Assembly (NCBI RefSeq): GCF_000724545.1
Contig: NZ_JHBV01000052.1
Span: 1-39,510, forward strand
Direction: 5' to 3'
DNA length: 39,510 nucleotides
Source of the DNA: Aureispira sp. CCB-QB1
GTDB lineage: Bacteria > Bacteroidota > Bacteroidia > Chitinophagales > Saprospiraceae
Shown in pieces: positions 1 to 8,177 of this stretch. Both the position numbers and the translations under genes were made by a program. How positions within the stretch are numbered: position 1 is the stretch's first letter; every line of letters starts with the position of its first letter. The notes below the pieces were generated by a model, which had not been told where the DNA came from, ran no database searches, and saw nothing but the letters and a program-made list of their open reading frames with translations.

Positions 1-129
1 GAACAAGGATGGAATGGAATCTATCGTGGTCGTCCAGCTCCTTCTGGAACATATACTTGGTATGCTGATGTCTTGTTTAAAGAGGGGCATACAGAGCAGC
101 TTAAAGGTAATATTATTTTGTTGCGTTAA
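1..129 (+). CDS. C-terminal end of a T9SS type B (CHU_C) sorted protein, partial
   Basis: The first 42 codons in frame 1 run to a TAA at 127-129 and are the tail of a gene that begins outside the window. The residues include WNGIYRGRPAPSGTY, then a W-Y-x-D-V strand and a final LKGNIILLR. This matches the gliding-motility-associated C-terminal domain (CHU_C, T9SS type B sorting signal), whose usual ending is W-D-G-x-x-x-G-x-x-A-P-S-G-x-Y followed by a basic LKGxxxLxR. Such a tail routes a protein through the type IX secretion system to the cell surface. The identity of the upstream body cannot be seen. The type A tails of the cargo genes at 10428 and 15035 are different. Confidence 0.88.
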   Translation, partial: EQGWNGIYRGRPAPSGTYTWYADVLFKEGHTEQLKGNIILLR

Positions 130-293
130 ACAAATAAGATAAACTACTCAATAGGACAGGGCTTTGTGCAATAAGTGCATGAAGCTCTGTTTGTTATTGT
201 AGGGAATTGTTAAGTGATTATCTAGAGGTTTTACACTGAAAAAGTATCAAATAGAGCTTATTATCTGGGCTTTCATTTTATTGCTTAATAAAA

Positions 294-323
294 AAACCTT
301 CTCGAAATCAATCAAGAAGGTTT
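294..323 (-). terminator. Intrinsic terminator after superoxide dismutase
   Basis: Nine-base perfect arms AAACCTTCT (294-302) and AGAAGGTTT (315-323) enclose a 12-base loop. Read on the minus strand the stem is followed by a T-run (the A-run just left of 294), so it fits a Rho-independent terminator for the dismutase gene 39 bases upstream. It may also stop transcripts from the plus-strand gene ending at 129. Confidence 0.8.
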
Positions 324-361
324 ATCATTATATTATAATTAGTATACTACTTAAGGTTGTA

Positions 362-970
362 CTATTTGTTAGCAGCATACAACTCAGATACTTTATCCCA
401 GTTGATTACATTAAAGAATGAAGAAACGTAATCAGGACGACGGTTTTGATAGTTTAAGTAGTAAGCATGTTCCCAAACGTCTAGACCTAAAATAGGGAAA
501 CCACCACAACCAATACCTGGCATCAATGGATTGTCTTGGTTAGCAGAAGAACAAACTTCCACTTTACCACCTTTGTGTACACAAAGCCATGCCCATCCAG
601 AACCAAAACGGCTACCAGCAGCACTAGAGAATTTTTCTTTGAATGCATCAAATGAGCCATAAGCAGTATTGATAGCTTCTGCCAATTCTCCAGTAGGTTG
701 CCCACCTCCATTAGGAGACATTACTTCCCAGAATAAAGAGTGGTTGTAAAATCCACCACCGTTATTACGAACAGCAGTATTATTCATATCTAAGTTTTTC
801 AAGATATCTTCAATGCTCTTATTGGCAAGATCAGTTCCTTCAACAGCATTATTTAGTTTAGTGGTATATCCATTATGATGTTTACCATGATGAATTTCCA
901 TTGTTTTTGTATCGATATGTGGTTCTAACGCATCGTGAGCGTATGGTAAATCGGGTAATTCGAAAGCCAT
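362..970 (-). CDS. sodA: Superoxide dismutase, Mn-type (Fe/Mn family)
   Basis: A 202-residue protein, normal length for the Fe/Mn superoxide dismutase family, converting superoxide to hydrogen peroxide and oxygen. The four metal ligands are visible: H27 in [10 protein letters not shown]77 in FYNHSLFW, and D164 and H168 in the family signature DVWEHAYY. The metal-selectivity positions are Mn-like: a glycine-rich GGG before FYNHSLFW, and Gln145 in SANQDNP, as in E. coli MnSOD rather than FeSOD. A cambialistic enzyme cannot be excluded. There is no signal peptide, so the enzyme is cytoplasmic. It is monocistronic, with a terminator downstream and a leader carrying two palindromes upstream (1022-1064). 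Confidence 0.96.
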   Translation of the reverse strand: MAFELPDLPYAHDALEPHIDTKTMEIHHGKHHNGYTTKLNNAVEGTDLANKSIEDILKNLDMNNTAVRNNGGGFYNHSLFWEVMSPNGGGQPTGELAEAINTAYGSFDAFKEKFSSAAGSRFGSGWAWLCVHKGGKVEVCSSANQDNPLMPGIGCGGFPILGLDVWEHAYYLNYQNRRPDYVSSFFNVINWDKVSELYAANK

Positions 971-1021
971 GATTTGTTTGTTTTTAAAATTAAATAATCA
1001 GTATCATTTACCAAACAGGTA

Positions 1022-1064
1022 AGTTTATTCTGAATAAACTAATACTATAACAGTAGACTACTGT
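1022..1064 (-). promoter_or_regulatory. Two palindromes in the sod leader (possible operators)
   Basis: Two odd-centred perfect inverted repeats lie close together upstream of the dismutase start. 1022-1040 has nine-base arms AGTTTATTC and GAATAAACT around one base. 1050-1064 has seven-base arms ACAGTAG and CTACTGT around one base. They lie between a TAnnTTTG box (1072-1079) and the start codon, at or just after the expected transcription start. They could be dimeric regulator sites or mRNA hairpins; the regulator is unknown. Confidence 0.4.
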
Positions 1065-1071
1065 ATTGGTT

Positions 1072-1079
1072 CAAATATA
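1072..1079 (-). promoter_or_regulatory. Putative -7 promoter element for sod
   Basis: On the minus strand this reads TATATTTG, matching the Bacteroidota sigma-A -7 consensus TAnnTTTG. A good TTTG -33 partner is not present at the usual 19-20 base spacing, so the call rests on one box and its position about 100 bases before the start codon. Confidence 0.4.
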
Positions 1080-1139
1080 TAAAAAATGCTTTGTAAAAAT
1101 TAAAATCAATGGATAAAAGATGGTTAATTGTTAGGCTGT

Positions 1140-2252
1140 TTAGTGGTATTTTTTTCGCCAACTAGAGACCAATAAAATCATCCTATCATAGCTTTCAATA
1201 CCATCTTCAACACCTTGTACTTTCAAAAAAACATCGTAAACAGCGGGTTGTAAGAAGGGAATGAATGCAGGGTAATTTTCTACTTTAGCATAAATAGCCT
1301 CCATGTCATTGTGCATGCCTCTTGAAATAGTTGCTCGTTCTATTTGATAATCTTGTTCTGTCATAAATCCCATTAAAGTGCCATATACATATCGCCAATA
1401 CATGAGGTAACCTGAATATTGTATAGCAGGGTGTTGGGAACGAATACAGGCCAAAAAACCTAGAAAATTGCAAACATCTTCACTTCCAAAACCATATCCA
1501 TGTCCCAATTCATGAGCAATTGTAAAGGGTTTAGAAATATGGTGCAAGCCATTGTCAACGTGCCCTTCTCCTGTAAACGGAAAATAAACCCCTGAGCTGT
1601 TGAAACGAAGCAAAATTCCATCTGGTTGTACAAATCTACCCCTAACATGACCAGAAAAATCGTACCTATATTCTTTTAAAACTTCTTTTAAGGATGTGCG
1701 CATAACTTCTTCCAAGTTGCTAGGGTAAGCATCCAAGGGAATGACATTGGTATCAATACTCGGAATTTTTTGACGTGCTTCAATACAGGTTTGTTTAATA
1801 TATTGAGCTTCTTCCCAAATGGCGTCAAAATTCATTGATTCAGGAACCTCTAAGCCAATTTGTTCTGACATAGGAATACGAGCATAATTATATCCCCAGA
1901 GAAAAAGAAACCAGAAAATTAATCCCATAAAAAAAGCAACGATCGATTTTCCATACCCTTTGCCTCTAATGCCCTCTTTTTCTATGAAAACGCTTTTGAT
2001 AAAATGGGTACTAATTTTTATTAGCCAAATGACAAGGATAAGATCAAATAAGTAGATGGCAGCAAAAGGCAGCAGACCAAGTGTATGATCAAAAAAACTT
2101 CTAATCCAAGGATAGATACCTCTAGAGTAGATAACTTCGCACCATTGAGGTTGAAAGCCCAAGATTATTCTAATTAAAATGGCACCCAGACCGAGTTTTA
2201 TCCAGATTGATTCACGTTCTTTTTTGTTTGGAAAATTAAAACTCATAGGCAA
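1140..2252 (-). CDS. DUF3810 family membrane protein with HELGH metallopeptidase motif
   Basis: A 370-residue protein matching the DUF3810 family common in Bacteroidota. The N-terminal ~125 residues hold three hydrophobic segments (around 19-35, 55-80 and 105-125). The soluble C-terminal part carries the zinc-metallopeptidase-like motif HELGH at H247-H251, followed by G-F-G-S-E-D and an N-F-L-G-F segment typical of the family, with a possible third ligand Glu in SEDV. The substrate is unknown; the motif suggests a membrane-anchored zinc peptidase, but activity is not established for the family. It is transcribed toward sod with a 169-base gap, and there is no clear terminator between them. 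A start two codons later (MSFNF) is equally possible. Confidence 0.85.
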   Translation of the reverse strand: MPMSFNFPNKKERESIWIKLGLGAILIRIILGFQPQWCEVIYSRGIYPWIRSFFDHTLGLLPFAAIYLFDLILVIWLIKISTHFIKSVFIEKEGIRGKGYGKSIVAFFMGLIFWFLFLWGYNYARIPMSEQIGLEVPESMNFDAIWEEAQYIKQTCIEARQKIPSIDTNVIPLDAYPSNLEEVMRTSLKEVLKEYRYDFSGHVRGRFVQPDGILLRFNSSGVYFPFTGEGHVDNGLHHISKPFTIAHELGHGYGFGSEDVCNFLGFLACIRSQHPAIQYSGYLMYWRYVYGTLMGFMTEQDYQIERATISRGMHNDMEAIYAKVENYPAFIPFLQPAVYDVFLKVQGVEDGIESYDRMILLVSSWRKKYH

Positions 2253-2544
2253 ATTGAAAATTTATTGTTCATTGATATGATTTGTTTTGGTCCATTATTA
2301 GACATGATCACGAATGAAATGGTATGCCTACCCAAACATTTTTGCATCTATTTGATTATCAATCCTTTAATGAATCGAGCGACAGTAGTGTACTCTATTG
2401 ATTATCAGATTGATATGATTTAACGGCACTGCTACTGCGTGGTTTTTACGAGGTAATGTAAAAATAAGTTTTTTTAAAAAAAACGTGCGCTATTGGCAAA
2501 AAGAATAATGAAGAATCAATTAGAGAGGGAAAGAGGAGATATAA
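2253..2544. other. Non-coding gap between DUF3810 gene and lpd, with a short dispersed repeat
   Basis: No convincing ORF lies between the two minus-strand genes. The stretch at 2427-2458 (core GCTACTGCGTGGTTT, then ACG, GG and TAATG) closely resembles 14421-14450 and, more weakly, 4141-4155, and belongs to the dispersed repeat family described at 14221-14470. The rest is AT-rich with no further structure seen. Confidence 0.5.
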
Positions 2545-2581
2545 AATGCCTGAACAACAATAATCTCAGTGTTCAGGCATT
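2545..2581 (-). terminator. Intrinsic terminator after lpd
   Basis: Twelve-base perfect arms AATGCCTGAACA (2545-2556) and TGTTCAGGCATT (2570-2581) enclose a 13-base loop. On the minus strand the stem is followed by TTTTAT, fitting a Rho-independent terminator 74 bases after the lpd stop. Confidence 0.8.
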
Positions 2582-2654
2582 AAATATTAAGAAACAAGTA
2601 GTTGACTCAAAATTCTATACTAATAGAATAAGAAAACTAATTGAATGTATTTGA

Positions 2655-4070
2655 TTACATATGCAATGGACGATTGTCTGTTGCAGCCAAAGCCGCTTCT
2701 TTGACAGCTTCTGTAAATGTTGGATGAGCATGGCTAATGCGAGAAATATCTTCGGCTGATGCACGGTATTCCATGGCTACGACAGCTTCTGCAATAATAT
2801 CTGCTACACGGGCACCAATCATATGTACGCCTAAAACTTCATCCGTTTCTTTGTGAGAAATAATTTTCACAAAACCATCGGTATCAGTACTAGCGCGGGC
2901 ACGTCCCAAGGCACGGAATGGGAATTTACCTACTTTGATAGGAATTCCAGCTTCTTTCAATTCTTTTTCTGTTTGTCCAACAGCGGCAACCTCTGGCCAA
3001 GTATACACAACACCAGGAATTAAATTGTAATTGATATGAGGATGTTGTCCCACCATATATTCTGCAACATAGACACCTTCTTCTTCGGCTTTGTGTGCCA
3101 ACATAGCTCCTTTGACAACATCTCCTATGGCAAAAATGCCTTCAACATTAGTTTCTAAGTGATTGTTCGTTTCGATGCGTCCTCTATCATCTACTTTTAC
3201 CCCAACATTTTCAAGCCCCAACTGATCGGTATAAGGTCTACGACCAATTGCAATTAAACAGTAGTCTGCTTCTAAGGTAACTTCCTTGTCATCTTTTCTT
3301 GATTTGGCAACGACTTTTACACCTTTTTTGTCAGATTCAACAGAGGTAACCATATGATTTAAGTGGAAACCAAATTTTAGATGTTTTTTCAATACCTTAC
3401 GCATTTCCTTTCCTAAGTCAGCATCCATTGTTGCCAAAGCAGAATCAGCAAATTCGACCACTTCTACTTTTGTGCCTAGTCGAGCCCAGACAGAACCAAG
3501 CTCAAGCCCAATAACACCAGCTCCAATAACTACAACACTCTTTGGTACTTCAGTTAAGTTGAGTGCTTCTGTCGAAGTAATGATGCGTTTTTTATCATAA
3601 TTAAATGCCGCAGGAGTAACTGGTTTAGAACCTGTTGCAATAATAACCTTATCAGTAGTAATAGTGGTTACTTCTTTAGACGAATCTTTTTTGTCCGTAA
3701 CTTTGATGGTATTTTTGTCTACAAAAGAGCCATGACCTTCAATAACGTCAATCTTATTTTTTTTCATAAGAAATTGAACGCCATCACAAGTTTGAGAAAC
3801 AACACTGTCTTTACGAGCAATCATTGTTTTCATATCAACACTTAGCTTTTCTACTTGGATACCGTGTGCTGCAAATGATTTTTCCGCATTGTGATAATGC
3901 TCGGAAGAATCCAATAATGCTTTGGACGGAATACAGCCAACATTTAGACAAGTACCGCCAAGCGTAGGGTATCGTTCAATAATTGCAGTCTTAAGACCAA
4001 GTTGTGCACATCGGATAGCGGCAACATAACCACCAGGACCAGAACCGATAACCGTAACATCGTATTTCAT
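2655..4070 (-). CDS. lpdA: Dihydrolipoyl dehydrogenase (E3)
   Basis: A 471-residue class I pyridine nucleotide-disulfide oxidoreductase. It reoxidises dihydrolipoamide on 2-oxoacid dehydrogenase complexes (pyruvate, 2-oxoglutarate, branched-chain) or the glycine cleavage system, passing electrons through FAD to NAD+. Visible motifs: the FAD-binding G9-S-G-P-G-G14, the redox-active pair C41/C46 in GGTCLNVGCIPSK, a second Rossmann motif VIGAGVIGLELG near 183, the FAD-contact region IFAIGDV near 320, and the catalytic His449-Glu454 dyad in HAHPTFTEA. Length and every key residue are normal. It stands alone here, without E1 or E2 genes adjacent, so it may serve several complexes. Confidence 0.97.
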   Translation of the reverse strand: MKYDVTVIGSGPGGYVAAIRCAQLGLKTAIIERYPTLGGTCLNVGCIPSKALLDSSEHYHNAEKSFAAHGIQVEKLSVDMKTMIARKDSVVSQTCDGVQFLMKKNKIDVIEGHGSFVDKNTIKVTDKKDSSKEVTTITTDKVIIATGSKPVTPAAFNYDKKRIITSTEALNLTEVPKSVVVIGAGVIGLELGSVWARLGTKVEVVEFADSALATMDADLGKEMRKVLKKHLKFGFHLNHMVTSVESDKKGVKVVAKSRKDDKEVTLEADYCLIAIGRRPYTDQLGLENVGVKVDDRGRIETNNHLETNVEGIFAIGDVVKGAMLAHKAEEEGVYVAEYMVGQHPHINYNLIPGVVYTWPEVAAVGQTEKELKEAGIPIKVGKFPFRALGRARASTDTDGFVKIISHKETDEVLGVHMIGARVADIIAEAVVAMEYRASAEDISRISHAHPTFTEAVKEAALAATDNRPLHM

Positions 4071-4126
4071 ACTATGGGTGCTATTTAAATTTTATAATTG
4101 ATTTCTATTAAATTATTTAATTGTCG

Positions 4127-4169
4127 TAGTTTGTTACCTGCACTGCTATTGTGTGGGGACAACAAACTA
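4127..4169. repeat. Inverted repeat enclosing a dispersed-repeat core
   Basis: Nine-base arms TAGTTTGTT (4127-4135) and AACAAACTA (4161-4169) flank a 25-base centre that contains CACTGCTATTGTGTGG, a variant of the CACTGCTACTGCGTGG core at 2427-2442. It lies between lpd and the DUF4349 gene. Its function is unknown. Confidence 0.5.
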
Positions 4170-4174
4170 TGGTT

Positions 4175-4214
4175 AATTAGAGAACGAAACCTATTTAAAA
4201 AAGGTTCTCTAATT
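4175..4214 (-). terminator. Hairpin at the end of the DUF4349 gene
   Basis: Eleven-base perfect arms AATTAGAGAAC (4175-4185) and GTTCTCTAATT (4204-4214) form a stem whose proximal arm overlaps the last base of the stop codon of the gene at 4214. The loop contains an A/T-run, but no strong T-run follows the stem on the minus strand, so it may be a weak terminator or a 3'-stabilising hairpin. Confidence 0.55.
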
Positions 4215-5299
4215 TAGGCTTTACTGCTATTTGTTGTTGCTGCTGTTGTTGCCATTGGTGGAGCCATTTTTTGTTGTTGTAATGTTTGTCCATGCAACAT
4301 TTGCAATTTGAATTGACGGGTTCTTTTTCTACTACTATTAACCGCTAATAAGACAGTTAATAATAATATTAGACCAATAATAATATAAGGCCAGACCAAA
4401 GCAGCATCTAATAAAAATTGTTTAAAGTTGCCCCATCCTGTTATCAAATTAGAAGAAAAGTCAGCCCTAAAAGTTTCTACTTTAGGTTTTGCCATTTCCA
4501 AGTTTTGATAAAAAGCTAAGGTAATGGTGCTATAAGGTTGGTTGTTGAGAATATTGGTAGCATCCAAAACGGCCAAGTTTAATTCTTGATGAACAGCATT
4601 GATTTTATCTTTTAATTTTAGCTGATCATCTAGATTATTGGTTTTTTCAAGTTGAGCATTTAAGCTTGCTAAGTGTTCTTTGTTGGTTGTAATACGGCTA
4701 ACGATAGGAAGGTATTCTTTCTTTTCTTTTTGTTGCCATACTTGTTTTTGACGGATAACTACTGCCAAATCTCTAAACTCATTTAAAACTACATCAAAAT
4801 TTTCGGGAGTAGTATAGATTTCCATGGTATTCCCTTTGTAGAAATCTCCAGTTTGCTCTAACTCGTTGGCAATGCTAAAGTCATATTGTTTGGACAAAGC
4901 ACGTACTTTATCATATGTTTCTTGATAATTGCGAACATTCAACAACATAGCTCCATTGCTTGGTCTGTTCTCCAAACGACTAGGTTGAGAACTGGTTAAG
5001 TTAGTAGAATCTAGAGTTGGATTATTTTGTTGATTGCTGTCTAGTGTTGTTGTTTGATTTAAGCTAGCAAGCGCCTCCTCTAAATCTTGAACGACTTGTT
5101 TGGAAACAGCAAAGTCACTAGCATCAATAACTTGATTATTTTGTAAATCGATTTGTTGACTAATAGAACGTTTGAATTCTGATTCTAGATTCCGATTGGC
5201 TTTTGTTTTGGCGGTATTATATTGCTCTATCTTGGAAGGTTGAGAAGGTTGACAGGCAACCATTAAAAGGCTGAATATTAAAAGATACCAATAGCGCAT
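4214..5299 (-). CDS. DUF4349 domain lipoprotein
   Basis: A 361-residue predicted lipoprotein. The signal sequence ends in a lipobox with Cys16 (LLMVAC), followed by a Ser/Gln-rich linker. Residues ~115-275 match DUF4349: the opening LLNVRNYQETYDKVRALSKQ, the G-D-F-Y-K-G-N-T-M-E-I strand, and a long heptad-rich helical segment (about 190-250) ending in a Y-S-T-I-T-L-A-F-Y strand. A transmembrane segment lies near 296-320, followed by a basic and then Gln/Ala/Thr-rich tail. DUF4349 proteins are envelope proteins of unknown role with a predicted coiled coil. The combined lipobox and C-terminal membrane segment implies two membrane contacts. A hairpin overlaps the stop codon. Confidence 0.85.
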   Translation of the reverse strand: MRYWYLLIFSLLMVACQPSQPSKIEQYNTAKTKANRNLESEFKRSISQQIDLQNNQVIDASDFAVSKQVVQDLEEALASLNQTTTLDSNQQNNPTLDSTNLTSSQPSRLENRPSNGAMLLNVRNYQETYDKVRALSKQYDFSIANELEQTGDFYKGNTMEIYTTPENFDVVLNEFRDLAVVIRQKQVWQQKEKKEYLPIVSRITTNKEHLASLNAQLEKTNNLDDQLKLKDKINAVHQELNLAVLDATNILNNQPYSTITLAFYQNLEMAKPKVETFRADFSSNLITGWGNFKQFLLDAALVWPYIIIGLILLLTVLLAVNSSRKRTRQFKLQMLHGQTLQQQKMAPPMATTAATTNSSKA

Positions 5300-5476
5300 G
5301 AATGTAATTGTTTTGCTGAAAATTTAGATCAGTTCGGGAATAAGATGTTTTGCGTAAAAGTACTAAAACTCTATAGTATTTGAGTGTGTAAGTCCTTAAA
5401 ATTTTGTTTTTCTATCAAAAAGGCATAAAAAACGGAAGGCTTGACCAGTTTTGTTAGAATTGTAAATGGGGAAAAC

Positions 5477-6496
5477 TCAAAATAAAATGATTCCATCAAT
5501 TGTGGAGCCTAACAAGGATTTTTTAAAACTATAATAAAGCGATAAACTTCCGTAGACACTTGGGCTAAGTACTGGAGTCTGAAATGTAGTGTTGCCCCAT
5601 CGAAAAGCTGGAAATTGATAGGCGTAGCAACCTGCTTCTAGATACAATATAGCTTGAGGGCTAAGTTTTATGTTGGTTGTTAATGCTCCCCGAATTCGTA
5701 AATCTCCAAAAACAGATCGTTCCCATTGGTTGTTGGTATTGAGGTAACCAAATGCGGTCGAAAAATTTGACAAGCCTGCGCTCAAATCTATTTTTAATTT
5801 TTTTGACACTTTAAAGGCAAATCGCACTTGAACGGGTAGGGTGATATTGACCCAAATTGTTTTGGTTAGTTTGGCTTGGATACCAAAAAAGGGGGCAGGA
5901 ATGATTTGACCATTGTTATAACTAAAAAAGAAGCCATAATACCAGTAAAAATTAAAATTGCGTAGATGGGCAAAGCCAAACATAGTCGTAATATTGGAGA
6001 TAGGTGTCCGTTGTATGGATTGATAATCTTCCATTAAACCAATATTGACAGAGTAAAAAAATAATTTAGGTTGTTTGAAGGGTTTGGCGATTAAATGAAT
6101 GCCAGACAAACCTGTATTGATTCCGTAGGTAATGTGTGGTTTTTGTTGAAATGGATGCGGAAGATGATTGTCTTGATAACTCAAATCTAAATAGAGTACT
6201 CTAGGACGGAAATTCCAAAAGAGTTGATAGACTTTTAGTTGTGTGGCTTTTTTTAATTGCAGTGTTAGTAGTTTGTCCCATTTTACAGCTAGTTTTAATT
6301 GACTTTTAATGGGAATAATGCAATTGATATCTGCTTGTCCGACGTGTAAGCGATCTTTATTTAAAAAATTAAAATCGTGATTGTATAGGCTGTTGATTCT
6401 TAAGCTTGGCTGAAAAAATTGATTGAAGATGAACGATTGTCCTTGAGAAATTGTAGAAAAAAGGCAAAAACCTATTATTTTGAAGTAATATTCCAT
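5477..6496 (-). CDS. Predicted outer-membrane beta-barrel protein (DUF6268-like)
   Basis: A 339-residue protein with a likely signal peptide ending near SQGQ-SF (residue 20). The remainder is a run of alternating aromatic/hydrophobic strands of about 10 residues separated by short polar turns (for example LYLDLSYQ, LFFYSVNIGL, FYWYYGFFFSY, SLSLYYSFKK). This is the pattern of a 10- to 14-strand outer-membrane barrel. General resemblance is to the DUF6268 outer-membrane family; that assignment is tentative. It does not end in the usual C-terminal aromatic strand but with IDGIILF. It lies upstream of the DUF4349 lipoprotein in the same direction with a 177-base gap, so co-transcription is possible. 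Confidence 0.6.
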   Translation of the reverse strand: MEYYFKIIGFCLFSTISQGQSFIFNQFFQPSLRINSLYNHDFNFLNKDRLHVGQADINCIIPIKSQLKLAVKWDKLLTLQLKKATQLKVYQLFWNFRPRVLYLDLSYQDNHLPHPFQQKPHITYGINTGLSGIHLIAKPFKQPKLFFYSVNIGLMEDYQSIQRTPISNITTMFGFAHLRNFNFYWYYGFFFSYNNGQIIPAPFFGIQAKLTKTIWVNITLPVQVRFAFKVSKKLKIDLSAGLSNFSTAFGYLNTNNQWERSVFGDLRIRGALTTNIKLSPQAILYLEAGCYAYQFPAFRWGNTTFQTPVLSPSVYGSLSLYYSFKKSLLGSTIDGIILF

Positions 6497-7202
6497 TTGA
6501 AATATGAAATTAGATGAACTTTAAAAGAAATAAGTAATCATTCAGAAAAACTATATAAAAAACAACCTTCTTTTTGCGCTACTCTTCATCGAAACATCTG
6601 GCTTTAGCCCACCACCACGAAGTAGCACCGCAAGTAAAGCTGCACTGTTTGGCTATACTTTTGGTACACTGTACCAAGCTGTCGCAGTTAGCTACGCTGC
6701 TACTACGTTCAGCAATTAGCACTAAAAAAGAGCTTATTTTTAGCTATATTTTTTTCTACCCACTTACTTAGAAATTAAAATTTTGTCTAAAAGCGTTATA
6801 AACGCAATCAAATAAGTGATAATTTGAGTTATTGCATACCAATTAATGATTAAAATACAGCTATTTTATTAAAATGAGGTGAAAGTTTATTATTTTTGAG
6901 AATTAAAATAATCGACACAGTATTTTAGTGGGAGATGTTCTTTATCATGAAAAAATAGGATTATTTTAAGCCTAAATTTTTTTTCTTTTAAAATCACAAT
7001 TTGTAAGCTGAATGAAAGAATAAAAATTGAAAGCGCAAATAATCTACGGCGTACGTTAAGGAGAGGAGGATATTGATCGTACCTGATAAATGTTGTGTTT
7101 TTTGTAATCATAAAGTCTAAAAAATACATTAGAACTATTATTCGTTAATAATTGAATCATTAAAATTTTTAGCGATTTGTTGTTCAGTGAAAAAATAGGA
7201 GA
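6497..7202. other. Structured intergenic region upstream of parA
   Basis: No convincing protein gene is present. The segment 6570-6740 is richer in GC than its flanks and contains a perfect 17-base palindrome (arms TTGGTACA 6661-6668 and TGTACCAA 6670-6677). It also carries a variant of the dispersed repeat words (GCTACGCTGCTACTACGTTC, about 6691-6710). A small stem GCGTT/AACGC lies at 6793-6805. The remainder to 7202 is AT-rich. TATTTTTG at 6891-6898 resembles a -7 box but is 300 bases from parA. A partition-site role for the palindromes is a guess from proximity only. Confidence 0.45.
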
Positions 7203-7964
7203 ATGAGCATTATAATTTCATTGTTGAATCATAAAGGGGGAGTTGGTAAAACAACTTCAGCAATTAATATAGGAGCCGCTCTAGTACAATTAAACAAACG
7301 TGTTTTGTTGATAGATCTAGATCCTCAAGCAAATTTGACGATTTCGTTAGGAATTCCTCGTCAAAAAGTGACGATATATGAAAATATACGTGGAGAAGCA
7401 GAAATCAGTCCTTTTACTGTCAAGGAAGGGTTAGATGTGGTTACCTCTAATCTAGATTTGTCGGGAGCAGAGATGGAATTAATCAATGAAGCTGGTCGTG
7501 AATTTATTTTAAGAGAATTATTTGAACCTTTGGCGCATGATTACGATTATATAATTATAGACTGTCCGCCTTCACTTGGATTGTTAACCCTAAATGCTTT
7601 AACAACAAGTAACTATGTTATGATTCCGATGCAAACTGAGTTTTTGGCATTGCAAGGAATTGTTAAAATTAAGCAAGTTACAGACAAAGTTCGATTCCGT
7701 TTGAATAAAAAATTGGAAATTGGAGGGGTTATTGCTACTATGTATGACCATAGAAAAGTCTTGAATCGAGATATTGTGGGAACAATCGAAAAATTCTTTG
7801 GTGATAAGGTTTTTAAAACTAAAATTCGTAGCAACGTAGCCTTGGCAGAAGCACCAAGTGTTGGAAAAGATATTTTTGAATACAGCAAATCAAGTAATGG
7901 GGCAACCGATTATTTAGCCTTGGCAAAAGAAATTATTGAAAGAATAGAAACGGTTCCTGCTTAA
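7203..7964 (+). CDS. parA: ParA/Soj family partition ATPase
   Basis: A 253-residue MinD/ParA-type ATPase. The deviant Walker A motif KGGVGKTTSAINIG occurs near residues 11-24 with the signature lysine, Walker A' is LLIDLDPQANLT near 36-47, and Walker B is YIIIDCPPSLGLLT near 117-130. Proteins of this family form ATP-dependent dimers on DNA and move or space cargo such as chromosome origins, plasmids or large protein complexes. Length and motifs are typical of a chromosomal Soj. No parB follows; instead a ribbon-helix-helix protein lies 213 bases downstream. The start ATG at 7203 has an unusual purine-rich AGGAGA just before it. Confidence 0.93.
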   Translation: MSIIISLLNHKGGVGKTTSAINIGAALVQLNKRVLLIDLDPQANLTISLGIPRQKVTIYENIRGEAEISPFTVKEGLDVVTSNLDLSGAEMELINEAGREFILRELFEPLAHDYDYIIIDCPPSLGLLTLNALTTSNYVMIPMQTEFLALQGIVKIKQVTDKVRFRLNKKLEIGGVIATMYDHRKVLNRDIVGTIEKFFGDKVFKTKIRSNVALAEAPSVGKDIFEYSKSSNGATDYLALAKEIIERIETVPA

Positions 7965-8177
7965 CAGATTATGACAATAGCCTAAAAGCTCGTTCAGAGA
8001 TCATGGTTATTGATGGAATCGTCTATTGTGGAAATTCTTAATAAAAAAAACATTAAGTTTGCTTTAAATGAGCGAACTATAAAATCAATATAGGAAACTA
8101 TAAATGGTTTGAGGAAGCTTCAGTAAGGATGATGTTATAAGCATTTGAAGTTTTATTAAATCGTATATTTTTATCGA

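Noticed and set aside
6574-6771. Plus-strand frame of 65 codons
   Set aside because: It lies across the structured repeat island; composition follows the repeat words and there is no start context or family match.
6890-7129. Minus-strand frame of 79 codons upstream of parA
   Set aside because: Low-complexity, AT-driven residues with no recognisable domain; a small membrane protein cannot be excluded but is not supported.
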